Shown here: in pieces, positions 1 through 6,443 of the stretch | Numbering within the stretch: the first letter of the stretch is position 1 | How the letters are laid out: every line of letters starts with the position of its first letter | Assembly: GCA_946495905.1 (NCBI GenBank) | Contig: CAMMEP010000007.1 | Span: 1-29,271 of the forward strand | Length of the DNA: 29,271 nucleotides | From: an uncultured Clostridium sp. | GTDB taxonomy: Bacteria > Bacillota > Clostridia > TANB77 > CAG-508 | Direction of reading: 5' to 3' | Translations under genes and position numbers: made by a program | The notes under the pieces: model-generated | Seen by the model: the letters and a program-made list of their open reading frames with translations, nothing else | Told to the model about the DNA's origin: nothing | The model's database searches: none

Positions 1-404
1 CCTTTTGGTCCTAATACTTTACCTAATCTTCCTACAACACCCATCATATCTGGAGTTGCAACTATTACATCATAGTCAAACCAATTTTCTTTTTCAATTT
101 TTGGTATTAATTCTTCTGCTCCAACAAAATCTGCTCCAGCTTTTTGAGCTTCTTCAGCTTTTGGTCCTTTCGCGAAAACTAATACTCTTAATGTTTTACC
201 TGTACCATTTGGAAGTACTGTTGTACCTCTAACTTGTTGATCAGCTTGTTTAGAATCTACACCTAATTTAACATGTAATTCTACTGTTTCATCAAATTTT
301 GGTTTTGGCATTTTTTGAATGGTATCTAGTGCTTCTTTTACACTATATACTTTTGCTTTATCAATAAGCTTTTCTGCTTCTTGATATCTCTTTCCTCTTT
401 TCAT
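1..404 (-). CDS. rplA: 50S ribosomal protein L1, partial (3' end beyond window)
   Basis: Large-subunit protein of the L1 stalk; in many bacteria it also represses its own rplK-rplA mRNA. The first 134 codons are present and the gene runs off the left edge. The translation starts MKRGKRYQEAEKL and contains the typical L1 stretches VELHVKLGVD, RGTTVLPNGTGK and VVGRLGKVLGPKG. The ATG at 404 follows a strong AAAGGAGG site at the right distance. It is the last visible gene of rpmG-secE-nusG-rplK-rplA, 59 bp after rplK. The identification is not in doubt; only the C-terminal part cannot be assessed. Confidence 0.97.
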   Translation of the reverse strand, partial: MKRGKRYQEAEKLIDKAKVYSVKEALDTIQKMPKPKFDETVELHVKLGVDSKQADQQVRGTTVLPNGTGKTLRVLVFAKGPKAEEAQKAGADFVGAEELIPKIEKENWFDYDVIVATPDMMGVVGRLGKVLGPK

Positions 405-463
405 TTTTTACCTCCTTTGGTTCTAACGAACAAGTTTCCTCATTCTCCCATAAAATTTACTAA

Positions 464-892
464 TTATTCTTCTACTACAACACCCATAGATCTTGCAGTA
501 CCTGCTACCATGCTCATTGCTGCCTCTAATGATGCTGCATTTAAGTCTGGCATTTTTTGTTTTGCAATTTCTTCCACTTGTGCTTTTGTTAATTTAGCTA
601 CTTTATCTCTGTTAGGTTTTCCTGAAGCTTTTTCTATTTTAGCAGCTTTCTTAATTAATACAGCCATTGGTGGTTCTTTTGTAATAAATTCAAATGATTT
701 ATCTTTGTATACTGTGATTACAACTGGAACTACTGTTCCGTTAAGATTTGCTGTTCTATCATTGAATTCTTTTACAAATTGCATAATATTAACACCACTA
801 GCACCTAAAGCTGGTCCAACTGGTGGAGCTGGTGAAGCTTTTCCTGCAGGTATTTGTAATTTGATAACACTACCAATTTCCTTCTCTGCCAT
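464..892 (-). CDS. rplK: 50S ribosomal protein L11
   Basis: Binds 23S rRNA at the GTPase-associated centre. The protein is 142 aa, the usual L11 length, with the N-terminal KLQIPAGKASPAPPVGPALG and the central KEFNDRTANLNG region plus the C-terminal rRNA-binding half ending RSMGVVVEE. I start it at the ATG at 892 (MAEKEIGSV). The in-frame GTG at 904 lies inside the AAGGAGGTGC ribosome binding site (901-910), so it cannot be the start. It sits between nusG and rplA; the gap to nusG (193 bp) is unusually wide for this operon. Confidence 0.97.
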   Translation of the reverse strand: MAEKEIGSVIKLQIPAGKASPAPPVGPALGASGVNIMQFVKEFNDRTANLNGTVVPVVITVYKDKSFEFITKEPPMAVLIKKAAKIEKASGKPNRDKVAKLTKAQVEEIAKQKMPDLNAASLEAAMSMVAGTARSMGVVVEE

Positions 893-1085
893 TACTATTA
901 GCACCTCCTTTTTTGTACATATGTATATTAATCTAAAAATAGATTGTTAACTATTTTACTGCTTAAAACAAATTAGAAACGAGTATTGCTAGGAAACCAA
1001 GCAAAAATTTTTGAAATAGTACGTTTGTACATTGAAAAAATTTTATGCGTAGGTTGACACCGCAAGACGAAGTTTATAATTCGTT
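893..1085 (-). other. nusG-rplK intergenic leader with small hairpins
   Basis: A 193-bp non-coding gap inside an otherwise tightly packed operon. Read on the minus strand it contains several small potential stem-loops: ACGAA/TTCGT near its upstream end, GTAC/GTAC, and TTGCTTGGTTTCCTAGCAA (5 bp, a T-T mismatch, then 2 GC pairs). I see no open frame and no clear -35/-10 pair. In other bacteria an L1-binding site ahead of rplK allows autogenous control; this could serve that role, but I could not recognise the L1 motif. It could also be a processing region. Confidence 0.4.
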
Positions 1086-1619
1086 TTAAATTTTTTGAAC
1101 TTGAGAAAAATCCAGCTCAACTGGTGTTTCTCTTCCAAACATTGATACTAGTACCTTTACTTTATGTTTTTCTTTATTTAATTCCGTTACAGTTCCTATG
1201 AAATCTTTTAATGGACCATCCAATACTTTTACAGAATCGTTAACATCATAATCCACATTAACTTCTGCAACCTCAAATCCCATTGCTCTTATTTCATCCT
1301 CTGTAAGTGGAATAGGATCTGTACCAGAACCAACGAAGCCTGTAACACCTCTAGTATTTCTTACAATATACCAAGTTTTTTCTGTTACAATCATTTTTAT
1401 TAAAACATAACCTGGAAAAACTTTTTTTAGGTTTGTTTTTCTTTGTCCATCTTTAATTTCTATTTGTTCTTCCATTGGAACAATTATATTAAAGAAATAA
1501 TCTTCTAACTCCCTATTTTTTATTGTTTTTTCAAGGTCTGTTTTTACTTTATTTTCATAACCTGAATAGGTGTGTATTACATACCATCTTGGCACTAATT
1601 CTTTTTCATCTTGAGACAT
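1086..1619 (-). CDS. nusG: Transcription elongation/antitermination factor NusG
   Basis: NusG binds RNA polymerase and modulates pausing and termination. At 177 aa it has normal length: an N-terminal NGN domain (about residues 10-112: WYVIHTYSGYENKVK, VFPGYVLIKM, WYIVRNTRGVTGFVG) and a C-terminal KOW domain (about 125-177: VKVLDGPLKDFIGTV). The ATG at 1619 is preceded by AAAGGAGG. It follows secE by 14 bp. Its housekeeping position beside secE argues for NusG itself rather than a LoaP/RfaH-type specialised paralog, even though a long polysaccharide operon lies nearby. Confidence 0.97.
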   Translation of the reverse strand: MSQDEKELVPRWYVIHTYSGYENKVKTDLEKTIKNRELEDYFFNIIVPMEEQIEIKDGQRKTNLKKVFPGYVLIKMIVTEKTWYIVRNTRGVTGFVGSGTDPIPLTEDEIRAMGFEVAEVNVDYDVNDSVKVLDGPLKDFIGTVTELNKEKHKVKVLVSMFGRETPVELDFSQVQKI

Positions 1620-1633
1620 ATTTCTAGCCTCCT

Positions 1634-2071
1634 TTATTCTTCTACACTGTTAGAATCTTCAGAAACATTATTTTCCGTTTCGTTAGAAGCTTCTGATTCA
1701 TTATTTTCTGTGTCATTAGTAGCTTCTTCATTATCTGTTGTTACGTTTGCTGAATCATCTAAACCAACTAAACTATTGGTATCTACGGTATTGGTTGTTT
1801 CTACAACTTCTTTTAATTTGTTGATACCATATGTATTCATACTTTCAAAAACAAAATCTAACACAAATACAATGGCAGCTGTAATAAGTACAACTGTTAT
1901 GACAGCAACTGTATTATTAAGTAATTGTTTTGGTGTTGGCCAAATTACTCTTTTTAATTCTGCCTTAAAATCTTTCATAAAATGCTTTTTATTTTTACTG
2001 TCTTGTTTTTTTGTGTCTTTTTTAACCTCTTGTTTTTTTGTATTTTGTTTTTTATTTGTATCTTTAGGCAT
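1634..2071 (-). CDS. secE: Preprotein translocase subunit SecE with long acidic C-terminal tail
   Basis: SecE clamps SecY in the Sec translocon. The core is recognisable: a lysine-rich N-terminus (1-30), the amphipathic FMKDFKAELKRVIWPTPKQL segment (about 31-50), then one hydrophobic helix (about 53-74). Gram-positive SecE is usually about 60-75 aa, but this one is 145 aa. The extra about 65 residues after the membrane segment are rich in Asn, Glu, Asp, Ser and Thr with repeated NETEN/NDTEN-like units and no further membrane segment. The expected topology places this tail outside the membrane. Start ATG at 2071 has AAGGGGG upstream. It lies between rpmG and nusG. Confidence 0.93.
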   Translation of the reverse strand: MPKDTNKKQNTKKQEVKKDTKKQDSKNKKHFMKDFKAELKRVIWPTPKQLLNNTVAVITVVLITAAIVFVLDFVFESMNTYGINKLKEVVETTNTVDTNSLVGLDDSANVTTDNEEATNDTENNESEASNETENNVSEDSNSVEE

Positions 2072-2098
2072 TCTTTCTTCCCCCTTAAAGGTTACATA

Positions 2099-2263
2099 CT
2101 ATTTTGTTTCTTTATGTGTAGTACGTTTTTTACAATATTTGCAATATTTAACAACTTCTAGTCTTTCTGTGTTGTTTTTCTTGTTTTTTTCTGTCATGTA
2201 ATTTCTTCTCTTACATTCTGTACATTCTAATGTTATTGGTTCTCTTGCTCCTTTTGCAGCCAT
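2099..2263 (-). CDS. rpmG: 50S ribosomal protein L33 (zinc-binding type)
   Basis: A 54-residue protein read directly from the sequence: it begins MAAKGAREPITLECTECK, ends KKRTTHKETK and stops with TAG at 2099-2101. The two CxxC pairs (CTEC at 14-17, CKYC at 41-44) are those of the zinc-containing L33 form. The ATG at 2263 is preceded by TGGAGGTG. It is the first gene of the operon after the promoter at 2341-2369, matching the common rpmG-secE-nusG-rplK-rplA arrangement. Confidence 0.95.
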   Translation of the reverse strand: MAAKGAREPITLECTECKRRNYMTEKNKKNNTERLEVVKYCKYCKKRTTHKETK

Positions 2264-2311
2264 TCTATACACCTCCAGATTTATTTATGCTTATTTTCTT
2301 TAAGACTTATA

Positions 2312-2337
2312 CAAGCGTATGCATCTACATACGCTTG
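2312..2337 (-). repeat. Perfect inverted repeat at predicted transcription start of rpmG operon
   Basis: CAAGCGTATG and CATACGCTTG form perfect 10-bp arms around a 6-base loop. The predicted -10 box ends at 2341, so transcription should begin near 2334, inside one arm. The element is therefore either a DNA operator overlapping +1 or a hairpin at the extreme 5' end of the message. On the minus strand it is followed by TATAAGTC and not by a T run, so it does not look like the terminator of the upstream ABC gene. Confidence 0.6.
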
Positions 2338-2340
2338 ATT

Positions 2341-2369
2341 ATTTTATCATGTTTACTAAGAAATGTCAA
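2341..2369 (-). promoter_or_regulatory. Sigma-A-type promoter of rpmG-secE-nusG-rplK-rplA
   Basis: On the minus strand TTGACA (2364-2369) and TAAAAT (2341-2346) are separated by exactly 17 bp, with TGA just before the -10 box as in extended -10 promoters. It lies 78 bp upstream of the rpmG start codon and just after the end of the ABC gene, so it can drive the whole ribosomal/Sec operon. Confidence 0.8.
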
Positions 2370-2411
2370 CTCTATTTCATTATTTTTATCAAATTTTGGC
2401 TCTTAGGGGTA

Positions 2412-4970
2412 TTATTCTGTTCTTAATGCTTCTACTGGGTCTTTTTTACTTGCCATCTTCGCTGGAATTAATCCTGCAATAACCGTAAGTAACATACTTA
2501 TTACAACAAGTATAATTCCACCTGCTACTGGAAGACTTGCTAATCCTCCAATGTCTGTTACTGCTTTTATAATCATATTAATTGGTATATTTAAAATTAG
2601 TGTTACAATAATTCCTAAAAGTCCTGCTCCTAATCCTACAATAAAAGTTTCTGCATTGAACACTCTTGAAATATCCTTTTTCGAAGCACCAATACTTCTT
2701 AAAATTCCAATTTCTTTTGTTCTCTCTAGAACTGAAATGTAAGTAATAATTCCTATCATGATGGAAGAAACCACAAGGGATATTGCTACAAAGGCAATTA
2801 ATACATAACTAATTGCGTCGATAATAGTAGATACCGAACTCATCATAGTTCCTACTAAATCCGTATACGTAATTACATTTTCTTCGTTTCCATCATCACG
2901 TTGTTTTTGATTGTAATTCTCTATCGCTGTTGCTATTTGATCTTTCGATTCAAAATCTTTCGGATAAATACTAATAGAACTTGGATTATCTAAATCTACT
3001 ACTCCCATTTTTTCTAGATTTCCTTCATAAGTGGCACTAGCATTTTCTGTATATTGTTGCATTAAATTCGCAAGTTCTTCTTCACTTAAAGATGCCATGT
3101 ACATTCTTTGTTCCTCTGTTAAACTAGAAAAATCAAAATCTGCATCCGTATCTTCTGGAAATTCTGTTCCTGTAAATACATTTATATCTGGATTTTCCTT
3201 TTGTTCTTTCACAATTTCTGCATCGTTTACTTCATTAATAACATGTTCTTTTAAGTCTTTTGTATAACCTATTGCCCCAGACATTGCTGTTGCTACTGTT
3301 CCTTCACTTGGTCTAATAATACCAACTACTTCAATTTCTTCTGCATCTTTTATTTTTTCTTTTATATATTCATCGTCTTCACTTTTATCAATCCAGATAT
3401 CTTCATCTTTTTCATAGTAATCTGTATTTAATAAAACTTTAAACTTTGTATTTAACAATTCTTCGTAAGTATATTCTTTTTGCTCTACGTCTTCTACTTC
3501 TTCTCCATTTTGTATTTTTTCATGTTTTTCTTCCAATTCGTCTTGATCAAGTATTCCTAATGCATATAAAGTATAATCACTTATTTCGTTATTTTCATCT
3601 ACTATTAAAACGACTTCATTATAATTCTCTGGCCATTTTCCTGCTAGTACATCATATTGTGATTGTAATAATTCTTGATTATCTAATAGTTCTTGCCATA
3701 CATCTGTCTCGGCAATCATCATATTTTCCATATCTTCCATTCCAAGTTTGGAAAAAATTTGGCTTGGATTTACTTGTACAATTTCTTCTTCATTTTCTTT
3801 GTAGATATTTAAATCTAAGTTATAGCTATATTGAATTGCATTCACGTAACTATTTATCTCGCTATTTTCATCGTCTAAATACTTTTTAAATTCTTCTAAA
3901 TTATTGCTTTGTATCTTGGTAGAGATTGTACTTAGCATGTCATTTACAATGTCTCTGGAATATACTTTTCCTTCTTCATGTTCTGTTTCTTCATTAGTTC
4001 CCATAAAAGATGTCATCATACTAGATATGTCTATGGTTTCCTCTTGAACTGTAATTGGATACGAGGATAAGGTATCTTCCTCTACTCTATTAATATAAGT
4101 CTGCATTCCACTGGACAAAGAAAGAATTAAAGCAATACCAATTATACCTATACTACCGGCAAAAGAGGTTAAAATGGTTCTTCCTTTCTTTGTCATTAAA
4201 TTGTTTAAGCTTAGTGATAATGCTGTTAAAAAGCTCATGGAAACTTTGCTATTTGCTTTTGCAGTTCTATCTTCCTTCTCCTCTTCCTCTTTGTTGTATG
4301 GATTCGAATCATCTGTAATTTTTCCATCTAATATTTTTATAATTCTAGAAGAATACTTTTCTGCTAATTCTGGATTATGGGTAACCATAATAATAAGTCT
4401 ATCCTTGGAAATCTTTTTTAGAATTTCCATAATTTGCACACTAGTCTTTGTGTCCAAAGCTCCTGTTGGTTCATCCGCTAAAATAATCTCTGGATCATTG
4501 ACTAATGCTCTTGCAATTGCTACCCTTTGCATTTGTCCACCAGATAATTGATTTGGCTTTTTATTAATTTGTTCTCCTAATCCTACTTCTTCTAATGCCT
4601 TAATGGCTCTTTTCTTTCTTTCTGCTTTTGATACTCCTGAAAGAGTAAGTGCTAGCTCAACATTGGATAATATTGTTTGATGAGGAATTAGATTGTAAGT
4701 TTGAAATACAAAGCCAACACTATGGTTTCGATAAGAGTCCCAATCTTTATCCTTAAATTCTTTTGTAGATCTTCCATTAATTACTAAATCACCTGAAGTA
4801 TATCGGTCTAAGCCTCCTATAATGTTTAAAAGAGTGGTCTTTCCACAACCGCTTTGACCTAATATTGATACAAATTCGCTTTTTCTAAATTGTAGCGTTA
4901 TTCCTTTTAATGCCTCAACTTTACTGTCACCTGTAATATAATCTTTTGTGATATTTTCTAATCGTAACAT
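2412..4970 (-). CDS. ABC transporter, fused ATPase and FtsX-type permease (MacB-like architecture)
   Basis: 852 aa. The N-terminal ATPase (about 1-220) has Walker A GQSGCGKT (38-45), signature LSGGQ (142-146), Walker B IILADE (162-167) and the H-loop His198. A permease follows: one membrane helix at about 266-288, an about 425-residue acidic extracellular region, then three helices (about 720-745, 776-797, 815-837) with the FtsX-type ERTKEIGILRSIGASKKDI segment. This is the MacB/lipoprotein-export-like group, used for efflux or mechanotransmission; the substrate cannot be told. I start at the ATG at 4970 because AAAGGA lies 8 bases upstream; the longer in-frame start at 5003 has no such site. 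It is a single gene with its own promoter at 5032-5060, and no partner lipoprotein or sensor kinase is adjacent. Confidence 0.9.
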   Translation of the reverse strand: MLRLENITKDYITGDSKVEALKGITLQFRKSEFVSILGQSGCGKTTLLNIIGGLDRYTSGDLVINGRSTKEFKDKDWDSYRNHSVGFVFQTYNLIPHQTILSNVELALTLSGVSKAERKKRAIKALEEVGLGEQINKKPNQLSGGQMQRVAIARALVNDPEIILADEPTGALDTKTSVQIMEILKKISKDRLIIMVTHNPELAEKYSSRIIKILDGKITDDSNPYNKEEEEKEDRTAKANSKVSMSFLTALSLSLNNLMTKKGRTILTSFAGSIGIIGIALILSLSSGMQTYINRVEEDTLSSYPITVQEETIDISSMMTSFMGTNEETEHEEGKVYSRDIVNDMLSTISTKIQSNNLEEFKKYLDDENSEINSYVNAIQYSYNLDLNIYKENEEEIVQVNPSQIFSKLGMEDMENMMIAETDVWQELLDNQELLQSQYDVLAGKWPENYNEVVLIVDENNEISDYTLYALGILDQDELEEKHEKIQNGEEVEDVEQKEYTYEELLNTKFKVLLNTDYYEKDEDIWIDKSEDDEYIKEKIKDAEEIEVVGIIRPSEGTVATAMSGAIGYTKDLKEHVINEVNDAEIVKEQKENPDINVFTGTEFPEDTDADFDFSSLTEEQRMYMASLSEEELANLMQQYTENASATYEGNLEKMGVVDLDNPSSISIYPKDFESKDQIATAIENYNQKQRDDGNEENVITYTDLVGTMMSSVSTIIDAISYVLIAFVAISLVVSSIMIGIITYISVLERTKEIGILRSIGASKKDISRVFNAETFIVGLGAGLLGIIVTLILNIPINMIIKAVTDIGGLASLPVAGGIILVVISMLLTVIAGLIPAKMASKKDPVEALRTE

Positions 4971-5031
4971 AAACATATTCCTTTCTCTATATGTTTTTTG
5001 CATTAATTTATTTTAGTTAAGTATGGTGTAA

Positions 5032-5060
5032 ATAATACCATTTTATTAAAATATATTCAA
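5032..5060 (-). promoter_or_regulatory. Predicted promoter of the ABC transporter gene
   Basis: Minus strand TTGAAT (5055-5060), 17-bp spacer, TATTAT (5032-5037). It is placed in the 107-bp gap between the TrhA gene and the ABC gene, about 60 bp ahead of the chosen start codon. Confidence 0.6.
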
Positions 5061-5077
5061 TGTTTTTCACAATTAAT

Positions 5078-5752
5078 TCACATTACATAGAATAAAATAC
5101 AGAAAAATTGCAATAAGCTACCTAATAAGATAAATAAATGAAATACAGAATGCATCCATTTATGTTTTTTTCCTACTCCATATAAAATAGCGCCAATAGT
5201 ATAAGCAAGTCCTCCTGCTACTAGTAGAATTAATCCTGGTAATGGAATAAGTACAGGAAGCAAATTTATTTTAAAGATAATTGCCCACCCCATTCCTAGA
5301 TAGCAAATCATTGAAAATTTTTTATATTTTTTTAAATCAATTGCATTTAATATAATGCCTAGTATTGCCATTGTCCAAATAATGCCAAATATTGTCCAAC
5401 CAGTTGTAGTATCATACTCTCTGAAAGTAGATAATGCAAATGGTGTATAAGAGCCTGCTATTAACAAGAAAATAGTACAATGGTCTAACACTTGCATTAC
5501 TTTTTTTCCAGTACATCTTGGGCTTAGTCCATGATAAATACTAGACATTGTGTATAAAATGAGCATCGTTGTTCCATAAATTGCACCGCTTACTACTCCA
5601 TATCCGTTCCCATGTACGGCTGCCATAACAACACATAATACAATAGCTACAATTCCCAAAACCGCTCCTACAATGTGGGATGTCATGTTAAATATTTCTT
5701 CTCCCTTTGTATAATTTGGGAGTATTCTATCTTTTAATTTGGTTCTTGTCAT
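5078..5752 (-). CDS. Hemolysin III / TrhA (PAQR-like) family membrane protein
   Basis: 224 aa with about seven hydrophobic helices. Family motifs are all present: EEIFNMTSHIVGA (18-30), SSIYHGLSPR (70-79, with His74), LDHCTIFLLIAGSYTPF (89-105) and the C-terminal HKWMHSVFH (His197, 201, 205) that with His74 would form the metal site shared with PAQR/ceramidase-like proteins. In E. coli and Bacillus this family (TrhA) affects membrane energetics and fluidity; the old name hemolysin III is not evidence of a toxin. Start ATG at 5752, with AAAGG further upstream. It has its own promoter at 5835-5863 and is apparently monocistronic. Confidence 0.92.
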   Translation of the reverse strand: MTRTKLKDRILPNYTKGEEIFNMTSHIVGAVLGIVAIVLCVVMAAVHGNGYGVVSGAIYGTTMLILYTMSSIYHGLSPRCTGKKVMQVLDHCTIFLLIAGSYTPFALSTFREYDTTTGWTIFGIIWTMAILGIILNAIDLKKYKKFSMICYLGMGWAIIFKINLLPVLIPLPGLILLVAGGLAYTIGAILYGVGKKHKWMHSVFHLFILLGSLLQFFCILFYVM

Positions 5753-5834
5753 ATATTTTTTAACCTTTCTTATCGTTTTTATACATTAATTATTTACATT
5801 TTAGATATTTTTAAACAATATATACTATTTTTTA

Positions 5835-5863
5835 ATTTTATCATATTAGAATAAAGCATTCAA
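5835..5863 (-). promoter_or_regulatory. Predicted promoter of the TrhA gene
   Basis: Minus strand TTGAAT (5858-5863), 17-bp spacer, TAAAAT (5835-5840) with ATGA immediately before the -10 box. The layout is nearly the same as the promoter at 2341-2369. It lies about 83 bp ahead of the gene start, in the gap following the VanZ-like gene. Confidence 0.65.
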
Positions 5864-5895
5864 TATATGTTTGTTATATTATAGTTGTAAAAAAA

Positions 5896-6375
5896 TTATT
5901 TATCATTTTTAAATGCTCTATAAATTGCCACAATTGCTAGTACTATTAATATTCCAGCAAATACACCTAATGTATCAATACATACATCCATAACAGATGG
6001 TCCTCTTCCAGGTATCCAACTTTGATGATATTCATCCGTTATAGCATAAATTAATCCTACTAATAGACTTATACTAAATTGTATTTTTAATTTAGTATTA
6101 AATGTAAACATAAATGCCATTATAAAAATTCCTACTAATGTGTATATTGAGAAATGAGCTAATTTTCTTACAATAATTTCTCCATGTTCTATTAAATTTT
6201 CCTTGGTATCTATACTTAAATCTCTAGTATATGGAAATATATTTACAAATTTTGTGGTGACTTTTCTACTTAAACTACTGGATTCTGTTCCACTTTGTGA
6301 AGAAAAACCAAATATCACAAAAAAAGTAGAACATAAAAGTAGCAAAAATATAATTCTTAATATTATTTTTTTCAT
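5896..6375 (-). CDS. VanZ-like family membrane protein
   Basis: 159 aa with about four hydrophobic helices (about 4-24, 75-93, 99-116, 135-153). It carries the VanZ-like signature residues: FSSQSG after helix 1, RKLAHF (70-75), ITDEYHQSWIPGRGPSVMD (112-130). VanZ is associated with low-level teicoplanin resistance, but most chromosomal homologs have no proven role and are small envelope proteins. It begins 35 bp after the terminator-like hairpin at 6410-6440 of the LCP gene. I see no separate promoter, so it may depend on read-through from the LCP gene. Confidence 0.88.
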   Translation of the reverse strand: MKKIILRIIFLLLLCSTFFVIFGFSSQSGTESSSLSRKVTTKFVNIFPYTRDLSIDTKENLIEHGEIIVRKLAHFSIYTLVGIFIMAFMFTFNTKLKIQFSISLLVGLIYAITDEYHQSWIPGRGPSVMDVCIDTLGVFAGILIVLAIVAIYRAFKNDK

Positions 6376-6409
6376 ATTTATTATTCCTTTTTTATTCTAT
6401 TTTTACCAG

Positions 6410-6440
6410 AAAAGGGCATCCAAACTGAATGCCCCTTTTT
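6410..6440 (-). terminator. Intrinsic terminator-like hairpin after the LCP gene
   Basis: GGGCAT (6414-6419) pairs with ATGCCC (6429-6434), extended by AAAA/TTTT with one bulged C. On the minus strand the stem is followed by TTTTCT, so it can stop transcription coming from the LCP gene, whose stop codon lies at 6444. The T run is stronger on the plus strand, so it could be bidirectional, although no plus-strand gene is present. Confidence 0.65.
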
Positions 6441-6443
6441 TAT

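Noticed and set aside
381..950. Plus-strand open frame of 189 codons over rplK
   Set aside because: It is an antisense shadow of the certain rplK gene and has no matching ribosome binding site or recognisable protein.
1086..1619. NusG as a LoaP-like specialised antiterminator of the polysaccharide operon
   Set aside because: It sits in the conserved secE-nusG-rplK position and has ordinary NusG motifs, so it is the housekeeping copy.
1611..2201. Plus-strand 196-codon frame opposite secE
   Set aside because: It is antisense to the clear secE and rpmG genes. The serine-rich translation reflects the acidic secE tail codons.
2312..2337. Palindrome considered as the terminator of the ABC transporter gene
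   Set aside because: No T run follows it on the minus strand, and a strong promoter lies between the ABC stop and the palindrome, so it belongs to the start of the next transcript.
5078..5752. Hemolysin III as a virulence toxin
   Set aside because: The name is historical. The motifs are those of the PAQR-like TrhA membrane family, with no evidence of lytic function.
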